This document shows, in pieces, positions 22,438-31,422 of a DNA stretch of 49,258 nt (its first letter is position 1; every line of letters starts with the position of its first letter). The translations under genes were made by a program, and so were the position numbers. The stretch lies in NCBI GenBank assembly GCA_021791615.1, contig JAJYWG010000230.1:1-49258 (forward strand), given 5' to 3'. A model generated the notes under the pieces. The model did no database searches. It saw only the letters and a list, made by a program, of their open reading frames with translations, and was not told the origin of the DNA. The DNA comes from Actinomycetes bacterium (GTDB taxonomy: Bacteria; Actinomycetota; Acidimicrobiia; Acidimicrobiales; RAAP-2).

Positions 22438-24951
22438 TCAGACCGCCATGCCCACGACCGGGGCGTCCAATGCCATGCCCCCCATGGAGCCGTAGAACGG
22501 GAGGGAACCGAAGGTGAAGACCCCGCCGTCGGCTGCCACCTCCCAGTAGCCGTTGCCTGTGGGGGCCGCCGCCATGCCCACGACCGGGGCGTTCAGGTGG
22601 AGGCCCGCCATCGAACCGTAGAAGGGCAGGTGACCGAAGGCGAAGACTCCCCCGTCGGAGGCCACCAGCCAGTAGCCGTTACCTGTGGGGGCCGCCGCCA
22701 TGCCCACGACCGGGGCGTCCAATACCTTGCCGCCCATGGAGCCGTAGAAGCTGGCCGACCCGAAGGCGAAGACCCCCCCGTCGGAGGCCACCAGCCAGTA
22801 ACCATTGCCTGTGGGGGCCGCCGCCATGCCCACGACCGGGGCGTTGAGGGGCGTTCCGACCATGGAGCCGTAGAAGCTGGCCGACCCGAAGGCGAAGACC
22901 CCGCCGTCGGCCGCCACCTCCCAGTAGCCGTTGCCTGTGGGGGTTGCCGCCATCCCCACGACCGGGGCGTTGAGGGGCGTTCCGACCATCGAGCCGTAGA
23001 AGCGAGCACCGCCGAAGGCGAACACCCCGCCGTCGGCCGCACCGAGCGAGTAGCGCCGAAGGCCCGATGTCGTGCGGTTGGTGCCAGGCGTTGTGCCTGT
23101 GATGCCCGGCAACGAGGTCACTGTGAGAAACGCGGTGCCCGACGACTTGGCATGGGCGCCGTCCCCCGAGTAGGCACCGGTCACCGTGTCGGCACCGACC
23201 GGGGCGTCGGTGGCCGTGCACGAACCCGAGCCTGTGTCCAACGTGGCAGCGCAAAGGGTTGTCATCCCCACCGAGAAGGCGACGGTCCCCGTCGGGGTGC
23301 CCGAGGCAGAGCTGACCGTTGCCGCGTAGGTGACGGTCGCACCATGGCGCACCGAGGACGGCGCCACGGTCACCGCGGTGGTGGTGACGGCGGCTTGCAC
23401 GGGCAACACCACCCTCCCGCTGGAGGACCCGAAGATCCCGCCTGTCGTATCACGGTACGCGGCGTCCACCGTGACGGACCCCGCACTGGGGAACGTCGTG
23501 GTGCAGGTGGCGACACCGGCCGAGATCAGCGCGGCCCCGCAGCCGCCGATGAGCGTCCCGTTCGCCGAGAAAGCGACGGTCCCCGAGGTGGGGACGGTGG
23601 TCGCCCCGACGGTCGCCTTCAAGGTGATCGATTGGCCAGCCGTCGGCTGCGCCGGTGTGGCCAGGACATCCGTGGTGGTGGTGATCGGGTCAACCGTGAG
23701 GGTGCGGCTGTCGTTCGACGAGGGTGCGAAGGTCCCGTTGGCGTCTGTGTAGACCGCCTCGACGACGTAGGTCCCCGGCGGGGTTGTCGCCGGGAGCGTG
23801 TAGGAGGCCTGCGCGGTCCCCGCTGCCACCGAGGCGGAGGTGGCAGTGCCGATGAGCGTCGAGCCGTGGTACACGCCGAAGGTGACCGTGCCCGAGCCCA
23901 CCGTCGTGCCGCCAGCGGTCACCGTGGCCCGAAGCGTCACGGTCTGGTTCGACGCCGCCGCGGTGATGGTCGGGACCGTTGTGACGGTCGTGGTGGTGGG
24001 GGTAGACGTGGTCGGGGCCTGGTAGGTGATGAGCACCTCGCCGTTACCGACGTTGACCCCCGAGTACAGGGTACCAGTGGGGGCGTACCCCGAACCGCCA
24101 GCACCTCCGTAGGCCGGCGCGACGACCCCTGTCGAGGCGCCACCACCGCCGCCGCCGTACCATCCTCCCCCCCCGCCACCGCCGCCCTCGGTTTGAGCGA
24201 GTCCCACTGTGGTTGTGGAGCCTCCCTGGCCACCCTGGCCTGGCCCCCCTGACCCGCCCATGACTACGCCTTGGCCGCCCTCGCCTCCTGCCGTCTGGGT
24301 GCCGCCGCCCGGCGGGACGCCTGTCCCCTGGCATGTGGGCGTGCCTCCCGTGCTGCCACCGCCCACCCCGCCTGTGCACACGAAAAGAACCGGTGTCTGC
24401 ACAACGCCGCCGCCGCCACCGCCCCCGCCGGCGACGACGAGACGGTGTGTCAGCGTCGGGGGTGTGGAACGGACGTCCGACGCGCCGCCCCCGCCCCCGC
24501 CGTGCTGCACGGCGAGGATGAGCACCTCGGTGCCGATCCCGCCTGCTCCCCCACCGTTGAACCCCCCCGCGCCGCCACCAGTGCCCTGGCCTCCGACGTA
24601 GACGTACAGGGTCGACCCCGGGGTGACGTTGAGGGTCTCGACCGCCTCGCCACCCGGTCCGCCGACGGCCCCGCCGACGGCCGTGCCGCCCTGGGCTCCG
24701 TAGGCGGTGACGGTCACCTGGGTCACTGTCGAAGGGACGTTGAACGTCTGTGCGGCCCCCGAGTAGGCGAAGGTGCACGTGACCGTGGGTGTGCCGGTGC
24801 AGTTGGACGGGGGGGATGCCGACGCGGGCGTGGTGGCACTCACGACGAGCGTGGTCGCCGTGAGGACGGCTGCACCGATGACGGCCACCACCGCCTGCGG
24901 CAGGCCGATCGGCCGGGGGGCGCCCCGTCTGCGGTCCGCTGCTCGTTGCAT
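22438..24951 (-). CDS. Secreted glycine-rich / Ig-like protein with five C-terminal GYW repeats
   Basis: The protein has 837 aa. Residues 1-46 are a signal peptide. Residues about 50-310 are a glycine-rich domain (YVGGQGTGGGAGGFNGGG, GGGGGGASDVR, GGAGGSGYAPTG) resembling the ALK/LTK-type glycine-rich fold seen in bacterial surface proteins. Three Ig-like Big_3_5-type domains follow at about 328-421, 424-519 and 522-613 (e.g. SGTVTFGVYHGSTLIGTA). Residues 633-837 are five 42-residue GYW repeats, homologous to the C-terminus of the protein at 1907-5185. No LPXTG or membrane tail is visible. TAAATT lies six bases before the ATG and no clear ribosome-binding site is present, so a leaderless start is possible. 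An adhesion or cell-surface role is inferred. Confidence 0.85.
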   Translation of the reverse strand: MQRAADRRRGAPRPIGLPQAVVAVIGAAVLTATTLVVSATTPASASPPSNCTGTPTVTCTFAYSGAAQTFNVPSTVTQVTVTAYGAQGGTAVGGAVGGPGGEAVETLNVTPGSTLYVYVGGQGTGGGAGGFNGGGAGGIGTEVLILAVQHGGGGGGASDVRSTPPTLTHRLVVAGGGGGGGGVVQTPVLFVCTGGVGGGSTGGTPTCQGTGVPPGGGTQTAGGEGGQGVVMGGSGGPGQGGQGGSTTTVGLAQTEGGGGGGGGWYGGGGGGASTGVVAPAYGGAGGSGYAPTGTLYSGVNVGNGEVLITYQAPTTSTPTTTTVTTVPTITAAASNQTVTLRATVTAGGTTVGSGTVTFGVYHGSTLIGTATSASVAAGTAQASYTLPATTPPGTYVVEAVYTDANGTFAPSSNDSRTLTVDPITTTTDVLATPAQPTAGQSITLKATVGATTVPTSGTVAFSANGTLIGGCGAALISAGVATCTTTFPSAGSVTVDAAYRDTTGGIFGSSSGRVVLPVQAAVTTTAVTVAPSSVRHGATVTYAATVSSASGTPTGTVAFSVGMTTLCAATLDTGSGSCTATDAPVGADTVTGAYSGDGAHAKSSGTAFLTVTSLPGITGTTPGTNRTTSGLRRYSLGAADGGVFAFGGARFYGSMVGTPLNAPVVGMAATPTGNGYWEVAADGGVFAFGSASFYGSMVGTPLNAPVVGMAAAPTGNGYWLVASDGGVFAFGSASFYGSMGGKVLDAPVVGMAAAPTGNGYWLVASDGGVFAFGHLPFYGSMAGLHLNAPVVGMAAAPTGNGYWEVAADGGVFTFGSLPFYGSMGGMALDAPVVGMAV
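22441..23055 (-). repeat. Five 126-bp coding repeats (42-aa GYW module), second locus
   Basis: Five tandem units encode residues 633-837, each with A.DGGVF.FG followed by FYGSM.G..L.APVVGMA..PTGN. The first has lost the GYW start (YSLGAADGG). The DNA is very similar between units and to the array at 1910-2662. Confidence 0.95.
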
Positions 24952-25192
24952 GCGACAAATTTAGCTTTCATCCACCGTGCGCGCGTGAGTCATCCTTGAG
25001 AGCCAAGACGAGAAAGTTCGCTCAGGCGGCGACGGACCTGGTGTCGGTGTCGGTGTCGGCCGTCTCGATCTTCCTCTTTCCTCCCTTGCCTTCGATGCAA
25101 CCGACGCCCGGAGGAGAGCGACGATCCGCTCGGCTCGTCCATCGAAAAGCAGTCAGCCGCTGCGGGGAAGTGGATCGAGGTGAATTGCTCGC
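24952..25192. other. Intergenic region between the secreted-protein gene and recG
   Basis: About 240 bp with no supported gene. It contains the upstream region of the secreted protein, including TAAATT close to its ATG, and the 3' flank of recG. No clear terminator was seen. Confidence 0.4.
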
Positions 25193-27529
25193 TCAGCTCT
25201 TGAACAGAAACTCCTCTTCCTCGGGGTCGAGGAACAGACGGACCTCGTCTTGGAGGAGCGGCATGCGGGCGAGCGAACCGTCACGATCGACCATCTCCTC
25301 GGCCACCTCCCGAGCCGTCCTCAGCAGGTCGGCATCTTTGCGGAGCTTGGCCAGCTTCAGGTCGCTCCGCCCATTCTGGCGTGCCCCGAGGATGGTGCCC
25401 TCGCCCCGCTGGTCCAAGTCCACTTCGGCCAGCTCGAAACCGTCCGAGGTCCGCTCGACAGCCTCCAGCCGCCGGCGCCCGGCTTCGCTGGAGGTGTCGC
25501 CGAGCAGGTAGCACCAGCTCGGGCGGTCGCTGCGACCGACCCGGCCCCGGAGCTGATGGAGCTGGGAGATGCCGAAGCGCTCGGCATCCTCGACCACCAT
25601 CACCGTCGCCTCGGCCACGTCCACACCGACCTCGACGACGGTGGTGGCCACCAGCACCTGGACGTCGCCCCGGCGAAAGGCTGCCATCGTTGCTTCTTTG
25701 TCCGGCGCCGCCATCTGCCCGTGGAGCAGGCCGAGACGCAGGCCGTGCAGCTCTTGCTCGGCCAGGCGGGCCAGCTCCTCGGTTGCCGAACGCGCCTGGA
25801 CTCGCTCCGACCCCTCCACCAGAGGGCACACCACGTAGGCACGGTTCCCCGCGGCCACTTGCTCTCGCACCTTCGACCAGGCAGCGATCTCTTCGAGCGG
25901 GGTCCGCGCCCAAACCGTGGTGACCGGGGTCCGTCCGGGCGGAAGCTCGTCGAGCACCACCATGTCCAGGTCCCCGAAGAGGATCATCGCCGCCGTGCGG
26001 GGGATCGGCGTGGCGGTCATGACCAGCAGATCGGGGTCTGCACCCGAAAGTCCGGCGGCGACCGAGCTTCGCCCCTTCTCCCGCAGGGCAGCGCGCTGCT
26101 CGACGCCGAAGCGATGTTGCTCGTCGATCACCGCGACGCCGAGCGAACGGAACACGATGTCGTCGGTCAAGAGCGCGTGGGTCCCGACCACGAGGTCGAC
26201 GGTGCCGGCCTCGAGCTCCTGGCGCAGGCGGGTCCGCTCGGCAGCCGGCGTGCGATTGGTGAGCAGCGCCACGTGGACTGGCCGGGAACCGCCGAGCCGC
26301 GCGGGGTCCTCGACGGTGAGTGCGCCGACCAGTGCCCGCACGGCCATGAAATGCTGTTCGGCCAGCACCTCGGTCGGGGCCATGAGCGCTCCCTGGCGGT
26401 TCCCTTGCACCGCCACCAGCAGCGCTGCCACCGCCACCACGGTCTTGCCTGATCCGACGTCACCTTGGAGCAGGCGGTGCATGGGACGCGGACCGGCGAG
26501 CTCGGCGACGATCGCCGCGAGCGCCCGCCTCTGGGCCTCGGTCAGCTCGAAGGGGAGACTGCAGAGGAATCGACGGAGCAAGGACGCCTCTGCGCCCCGT
26601 CCCGGGCCACGGTGAGGATCGTCCCCACTGCCGGGCGACCCCGCGCACGGCGTCGTCACGTCCAGAACCGAGGCCTCGTGGCGGATGGCGCTCGCCTCCC
26701 ACTCCATCGCACGGCGCCGGAGCACGAGGGCGAGCTGGAGCCGGAAGAGCTCGTCGAAGGCCAGCCGCCGGCGGGCGGCCAGCTCGTCGCCGACCGATTC
26801 GGGGAGGTGGATCCGCCGAAGTGCTTCGGTTCGCGAGACCAGCTCGAGCCGTCGCCGCCACTCCTCGGGCAGGGGATCGGCGAAGCGACCCGAACGCTCG
26901 AGCGCCTCGGCGACCCACCTGCCCAACTCCGCGCTGGTGAGCCCGGACTTCGCCGACTGAGGGTAGACAGGGACGACCCGCAACGTCCTCGCCGTGCTCC
27001 CCTCCGACCCGGCCTCGCTCTCGACGAGGACGTCCACCACCGGGTTGACCATCTGGCGACGCCCTCGGAACTCGGTGGGGCTTCCCGAGAACAACGCCTC
27101 GGTGCCGACCCGGAGCTGCTCGGCCCGCCAGGGCTGGTTGAAGAAGACAACCCGCATCGACCCGCTGTGGTCGGCGACCTCGAGCTCGACCCGGGCCCGG
27201 CCACCCCGGCCACCCCCGGCACGGCGCACGTCCACTCGCTGGACCCGGGCGAGGACCACCGCCTCGGCAGCACGGCCCGCCTCGGCACCACGGCCCGCCT
27301 CGAGCGCGCCCGGACCGCCGGCGACGAGCTCGGCCACGTCGAGCCGTCGGGTCCGATCGATGTAGCGGTACGGGTACGTGGTCACGAGGTCGAGGATCGT
27401 CTCCACCCCCCAGCGGCGCAGCGCCTCGGCTTTCTTCGCGCTCACCGACTCGAGAACGGACACCGGCTGGCCGGCCAGGAAGCGAAGCGTCCTCCCGCCC
27501 TGGGCACCGGACGGCGTTGCCTCGGTCAC
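25193..27529 (-). CDS. recG: ATP-dependent DNA helicase RecG
   Basis: This 778-aa helicase regresses stalled replication forks and processes Holliday junctions. The N-terminal wedge/OB region is residues about 1-320. Helicase motifs follow: I GDVGSGKT (356-363), II DEQH (469-472), III TATPIPRT and VI QLRGRVGR. The RecG-type C-terminal part includes DQRGEGTILGARQNG. Two loops (GALEAGRGAEAGRAAEA and a Gly/Pro/Asp stretch near 295-312) are longer than usual. The GTG at 27529 shares GTGA with the fakA stop; the frame continues upstream but only inside fakA. Confidence 0.95.
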   Translation of the reverse strand: MTEATPSGAQGGRTLRFLAGQPVSVLESVSAKKAEALRRWGVETILDLVTTYPYRYIDRTRRLDVAELVAGGPGALEAGRGAEAGRAAEAVVLARVQRVDVRRAGGGRGGRARVELEVADHSGSMRVVFFNQPWRAEQLRVGTEALFSGSPTEFRGRRQMVNPVVDVLVESEAGSEGSTARTLRVVPVYPQSAKSGLTSAELGRWVAEALERSGRFADPLPEEWRRRLELVSRTEALRRIHLPESVGDELAARRRLAFDELFRLQLALVLRRRAMEWEASAIRHEASVLDVTTPCAGSPGSGDDPHRGPGRGAEASLLRRFLCSLPFELTEAQRRALAAIVAELAGPRPMHRLLQGDVGSGKTVVAVAALLVAVQGNRQGALMAPTEVLAEQHFMAVRALVGALTVEDPARLGGSRPVHVALLTNRTPAAERTRLRQELEAGTVDLVVGTHALLTDDIVFRSLGVAVIDEQHRFGVEQRAALREKGRSSVAAGLSGADPDLLVMTATPIPRTAAMILFGDLDMVVLDELPPGRTPVTTVWARTPLEEIAAWSKVREQVAAGNRAYVVCPLVEGSERVQARSATEELARLAEQELHGLRLGLLHGQMAAPDKEATMAAFRRGDVQVLVATTVVEVGVDVAEATVMVVEDAERFGISQLHQLRGRVGRSDRPSWCYLLGDTSSEAGRRRLEAVERTSDGFELAEVDLDQRGEGTILGARQNGRSDLKLAKLRKDADLLRTAREVAEEMVDRDGSLARMPLLQDEVRLFLDPEEEEFLFKS

Positions 27530-29211
27530 TCGATCCCGAAGAGGTACGGGTACAACGGCTGGCCGCCTCGGTGGACCTCGGTGGCGACGTCGGGGTGCTC
27601 GTCGTGCAGCCAGGCCGTGATCCGGCGGGTGTCGGCCGGCGTGGCGCCCTCCCCCTCGATCAAGGTGACCAGCTCGTGCTCGTCGGTGAGGAGGCGGTCG
27701 AGCAACGCGAACGCGGCCGCGGCCGGGGAGTCGGCAACCGAGACCACGTTGCCGCGGGTCACGCCGATCCAATCGCCTTCGGACACCGGGCCGGCATCGG
27801 TCTCGGCCGCTCGCACCGCCTGGGTGACCTCGGCGGGAAGCACCCGGGCCGCCGAGGCCTCCATCGACGCGACGTTCTCGTCGAGGCCCGAACCCGGGTC
27901 GTAGTCCAAGAGGGCCGCGAAGCCCTCGACGGTGCTCCCGGTCGGCACCACCCGTACGCGGCGGTGGGCCAGAGCCGCGGCCTGCTCGGCGACCGGCCGG
28001 ATGTTCTTGTTGTTCGGCAGGATGACCACCTGGTCCGAACCGGTGGCCTCGATCGCGTCGAGGATCTCGGCCGTCGACGGGTTCATCGACTGGCCGCCGC
28101 GCACCATGTGGTGGACGCCCAGCGAACGGAAGATCCGCCCGATGCCCTCCCCCGAGACCACGGCCACCACCCCGGTGGCGGGTGCCGGGCCAGTCGGCTC
28201 GTCGATCGTGACCCCCGCGCCTTCGCGGACCCAACGCTCCTCTTCGACCTGCTCGAGCAAGTCGGTCACGCGGATGTCCTGGGGACGGCCGGCGTCGAGC
28301 GCAGCTTCGACGGCGGCTCCGATGTCGTCGGTGTGGATGTGGCAGTTCCACAGGCCGCCGCCGCCGACGACAACGATGGAGTCCCCGATGCCGGCCCAGA
28401 CCTCCTTGAAGTCCGGGATGGTGTCGTCCGGCGCGTGCAGCAGGTACATCACCTCGTAGCGGAGCCCGTCCACCCCTGTCCCGACGTCGCCGTGGTGGCC
28501 CCGCTCCGCGGCCGGTGCACCAGCACCGGCAACGAGGACCGGATGCGCCGCTCCAATCGAGTCGAGCGCCGGCGGCTCGGGCATGGGCCGGCCGTCGACC
28601 ACCGAGGCCAGTGCGTCGAGGAAGAGCACGTACCCCGTACCCCCGGCATCCACGACGCCCGCTCGGGCAAGCGCGTCGAGCATCGTCGGGGTACGGGCCA
28701 GCGCGTCGGCAGCGGCGGACCTGGCGCCGTCCACCACCGCCACGAGGGTCGGATCAGCCTCCAGCGCAGCCGTCGCCCCCTCGCCGGCGGCCCGGGCCAC
28801 GGTGAGGATCGTCCCCTCGACCGGGCGGACCACGGCCTGGCGAGCCAAGTCGCTGGCGATGACCAGGGCCTCGGCCAGCGCCGATGCGTCGGCGCACGGA
28901 CAGCGGCCGAGCCGCTCGGCCACCCCGCGCAGGAGCTGGGAGAGGATCACACCAGAGTTCCCCCGCGCCCCCATCAGCGAGCCGTGCGCCACCGCCGCAC
29001 AGACCGCAGCCATCTCAGGCGAGTCGCCCAGGGACTCGACCTCGGCGACCACGGCGTCGAGGGTGAGCGCCATGTTGGTCCCGGTGTCGCCGTCGGGCAC
29101 CGGGTAGACGTTCAGGCGGTTGATCGCCTGCTGGTGGCGGTGGAGCACGTCGCGGTACACCGCCATGACCGCGGCGACACCGGCTGCGTCGAGTGTCGCC
29201 CGGGTCGCCAC
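27526..29211 (-). CDS. fakA: FakA-like DAK2-domain fatty acid kinase subunit
   Basis: This 561-aa protein has an N-terminal DAK2/DhaL kinase domain: RLNVYPVPDGDTGTNMALTL binds ATP-Mg, and HGSLMGARGNSGVILSQLLRG is a second nucleotide-site block. The middle and C-terminal domains match FakA (LWNCHIHTDDIGAAVEAAL, QVVILPNNKNI). FakA phosphorylates fatty acids held by FakB (DegV-type) partners; none is in this window. GTG at 29211 gives VATRATLDAAG; longer starts run upstream without support. In Firmicutes the order is rpmB, asp23-like gene, fakA, recG. Here the asp23 gene is absent and rpmB is divergent. Confidence 0.85.
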   Translation of the reverse strand: MATRATLDAAGVAAVMAVYRDVLHRHQQAINRLNVYPVPDGDTGTNMALTLDAVVAEVESLGDSPEMAAVCAAVAHGSLMGARGNSGVILSQLLRGVAERLGRCPCADASALAEALVIASDLARQAVVRPVEGTILTVARAAGEGATAALEADPTLVAVVDGARSAAADALARTPTMLDALARAGVVDAGGTGYVLFLDALASVVDGRPMPEPPALDSIGAAHPVLVAGAGAPAAERGHHGDVGTGVDGLRYEVMYLLHAPDDTIPDFKEVWAGIGDSIVVVGGGGLWNCHIHTDDIGAAVEAALDAGRPQDIRVTDLLEQVEEERWVREGAGVTIDEPTGPAPATGVVAVVSGEGIGRIFRSLGVHHMVRGGQSMNPSTAEILDAIEATGSDQVVILPNNKNIRPVAEQAAALAHRRVRVVPTGSTVEGFAALLDYDPGSGLDENVASMEASAARVLPAEVTQAVRAAETDAGPVSEGDWIGVTRGNVVSVADSPAAAAFALLDRLLTDEHELVTLIEGEGATPADTRRITAWLHDEHPDVATEVHRGGQPLYPYLFGIE

Positions 29212-29309
29212 GTCACGGGATGCTAACCTCGAAGACGTTCGTCGCGGCCCCTGGCCGCTCCGCCGGCCGGCCATCGGAGCCGGGCCGACCACCGAGGAGG
29301 AAGAGTCTC

Positions 29310-29522
29310 ATGGCAGCGGTGTGCGACCTCTGCGGCAAAAAGCCGTCGTTCGGCATGAGCCTCAGCCACTCCCACCGGCGCAACAAGCGCCGCTGGAACC
29401 CGAACATCCAGCGGGTGCGGGCACTGGTGGACGGCACGCCGCGGCGCCTCCACGTGTGCACCTCGTGCATCCGGGCGGGCAAGGTCACCAAACCCACCCG
29501 GCGGGTGCACTCCACCACCTGA
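29310..29522 (+). CDS. rpmB: 50S ribosomal protein bL28 (zinc form)
   Basis: This 70-aa bL28 starts MAAVCDLCGKKPSFGMSLSH and contains RRWNPNIQRVRAL, ending with HVCTSCIRAGKV. CDLC and CTSC form the zinc ribbon of the Cys-containing type. The ATG at 29310 has a strong GAGGAGGAAG upstream. It is divergent from fakA across about 98 bp and followed 7 bp later by an SDR gene. Confidence 0.97.
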   Translation: MAAVCDLCGKKPSFGMSLSHSHRRNKRRWNPNIQRVRALVDGTPRRLHVCTSCIRAGKVTKPTRRVHSTT

Positions 29523-29529
29523 GCCCCCG

Positions 29530-30282
29530 GTGGCCACACTCAGCGGGCGCCGGATCGTCGTCGTCGGGGCATCGTCGGGGATCGGGAGAGCCACGGCTTC
29601 GGCCGCCGTCCGCAGTGGCGCGTCAGTGGTAATGACCGCCCGGCGTCGTGAGGACCTGGACGCGGCGGCCAACGACGCCGGACCCCGGGCCAAGGCGCTC
29701 CCGGTGGACGTGCGCGACCCGACCAGTGTCGCGAGGCTGGTCGCCAACGCAGCCGAGTGGCTGGGCGGGCTGGACATCGTGGTCTACGCGGCCGGACTGG
29801 CGCGATTGGCGCCGCTCACAGCGGTGACGCCGGCCCAGTGGCAGGAGAGCTGGGCGACCAACGTCACCGGAGCGGCGCTCGTGGTGGCGGCGGCCCTCCC
29901 GCACCTGCGCCGCTCCCCTCACGGCTGCGTGGCCCTGCTGTCGTCGCACTCGGTGGGGCACCCCTGGCCCGGGCTGGTCCCCTACGCGGCCAGCAAGGCC
30001 GCACTCGACGAGCTGGCGAGAGGGCTGCGAACCGAGCAGCCGGACCTGCGGGTCCTGCGGGTGGTCGTCGGCAACACTGCCACCGGCTTCGCGGACCACT
30101 GGGATCCCGACACGGCCGGCGCCGCCCTCGAGCGCTGGCTGGAAGAGGGCTACCTGCGCCACCGGGTCCTCGAGCCGACCGAGGTGGCCGAGGCCATCAT
30201 CGCCGCGCTCGCCCGCACGGGCCTCGACCGGAGCGACGACGTCGAGGTCGTCGGAGAGGAGCTCGGGGCCGGCGAGACCTAA
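29530..30282 (+). CDS. Short-chain dehydrogenase/reductase (SDR)
   Basis: This 250-aa classical SDR has the Rossmann nucleotide-binding motif GASSGIG (13-19), VDVRDP, the NAG-equivalent YAAG, Asn in NVTG, catalytic Ser in LLSSHS and YAASK (Tyr-x3-Lys). The Arg cluster after the second strand (TARRRED) suggests NADP(H). The substrate is unknown. It begins with GTG 7 bp after rpmB, so it is co-transcribed with it, and its stop overlaps the thiL stop tail-to-tail. Confidence 0.85.
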   Translation: MATLSGRRIVVVGASSGIGRATASAAVRSGASVVMTARRREDLDAAANDAGPRAKALPVDVRDPTSVARLVANAAEWLGGLDIVVYAAGLARLAPLTAVTPAQWQESWATNVTGAALVVAAALPHLRRSPHGCVALLSSHSVGHPWPGLVPYAASKAALDELARGLRTEQPDLRVLRVVVGNTATGFADHWDPDTAGAALERWLEEGYLRHRVLEPTEVAEAIIAALARTGLDRSDDVEVVGEELGAGET

Positions 30283-31268
30283 CCGATCCGGTGCTCCCAG
30301 CCCATCGCCTCGAGCATCTCGCCCCTCAGGACCCGCCGGGCCGGGTCCTCCACGCACCGGCCGATGACCACCGGCGAGCGCAGCCCAGCCGCGTTGAAGG
30401 CCTGGGAGAGGGACTCGGGCGCGGGCGTTGCGATCACCAGTTCGTAGTCCTCGCCGCCCCCCAGGGCGTCGAGCGTCGTGGCACCCTCGACGACGGGGAC
30501 CCGATCGAGCTCGAATCCCACGCCCGACGCGTCGGCCAAGCGGTGCAGGTCGATTGCCAGCCCGTCGGAGACGTCGATCATGGCGCTCGCTCCGGCCTCC
30601 CGCGCTGCCAGCCCTTCGGCCAGGCGAGCCCGCGGCCTGCGATGCGAACGGATGGCCGATGCCACGGCCATGCCGGCGGCCGTCGCCGGCGACCCCGCCG
30701 CACCGTCCCTGAGGGCGCGCAGCCCGGCCGACGACGACCCGAGGGGGCCGGTGAGAGCGAGCCAGTCCCCTGGACGTGCGCCTGCTCGGGAGACCGGGGG
30801 CCTCTCGCCCTCGAGCACCCCGGCCACGGCAACCGAGATCACGAGCACCGAGGAAGCAGTCAAGTCGCCGCCCACCACCGGGCACTGCCATTCGGCCGAC
30901 GCCTCGGCCACGCCCTCGATCACGCCGGCCACGGCGATACCCGGCGGGACTGCGAGGGTGACCAAGGCGTGGGAGGGCCGCGCACCGACTGCTCCGACGT
31001 CGCTCAGCGCCGCGGCCATGGACTTCCACCCGGCGTCCGACGGCGCGACGAGGTCCAAGTCGACGTGGACGCCCTCGACGACTGCGTCGGTGGCCAGCAC
31101 CAGGCGGCCGGCGGGCCGGCCGAGCACCGCCGCGTCGTCGCCGATCCAGATCTGCCCAGGTGGAGGCCCCCCCGATGCCGCGTCGAGCACAGCGGTGAGC
31201 CGGCCGACGAGCGCGTTCTCGGTGCCGGGCGCTCCCAGGGGATCTGGCGGCCGGTTGGGGTACACCAC
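30279..31268 (-). CDS. thiL: Thiamine-monophosphate kinase
   Basis: This 329-aa ThiL phosphorylates thiamine monophosphate to thiamine diphosphate. Motifs are [19 protein letters not shown] (metal and substrate Asp residues), [25 protein letters not shown] and [18 protein letters not shown]. Two tandem GTG codons (31268 and 31265) could start it, with only a weak AGG upstream. It is convergent with the SDR gene and divergent from pckG. No other thiamine gene or TPP riboswitch is visible. Confidence 0.9.
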   Translation of the reverse strand: MVYPNRPPDPLGAPGTENALVGRLTAVLDAASGGPPPGQIWIGDDAAVLGRPAGRLVLATDAVVEGVHVDLDLVAPSDAGWKSMAAALSDVGAVGARPSHALVTLAVPPGIAVAGVIEGVAEASAEWQCPVVGGDLTASSVLVISVAVAGVLEGERPPVSRAGARPGDWLALTGPLGSSSAGLRALRDGAAGSPATAAGMAVASAIRSHRRPRARLAEGLAAREAGASAMIDVSDGLAIDLHRLADASGVGFELDRVPVVEGATTLDALGGGEDYELVIATPAPESLSQAFNAAGLRSPVVIGRCVEDPARRVLRGEMLEAMGWEHRIG

Positions 31269-31327
31269 GAGATCATGCCTAGCATTGACGCGACCGGGGC
31301 GCCTTCGGACCTGTCGGCGCCGCCCGC

Positions 31328-31379
31328 TCGGACAGCACACTCGGACAGCACACTCGGACAGCACACTCGGACAGCACAC
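31328..31379. repeat. Four perfect 13-bp tandem repeats upstream of pckG
   Basis: Units of TCGGACAGCACAC at 31328-31340, 31341-31353, 31354-31366 and 31367-31379 are identical. They lie in the divergent thiL-pckG spacer, ending 43 bp before the pckG ATG, where promoters or operators would be expected. Confidence 0.95.
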
Positions 31380-31422
31380 GACGCGCCGTGGCATGCACGG
31401 CGACGAGGAGGACGCGAAGCAC

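Noticed and set aside
22206..22517. A 103-codon plus-strand open frame
   Set aside because: No family match I can defend, no ribosome-binding site, and its end is antisense to the GYW repeats.
22342..24252. A 636-codon plus-strand open frame
   Set aside because: It is antisense to the glycine-rich/Ig protein; the repeated Arg/His-rich pattern is the reverse reading of the 126-bp repeats.
29623..31029. A 468-codon minus-strand open frame
   Set aside because: It overlaps the SDR gene antisense and thiL in a different frame; no family features.
30478..31422. N-terminal extension of pckG by 315 codons
   Set aside because: The extension is antisense to thiL and passes through the 13-bp repeats. 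The ATG at 31423 has a proper ribosome-binding site and gives a normal-length enzyme.
30279..31422. TPP riboswitch upstream of thiL
   Set aside because: No THI-box-like conserved segments were seen in the 154-bp divergent spacer.
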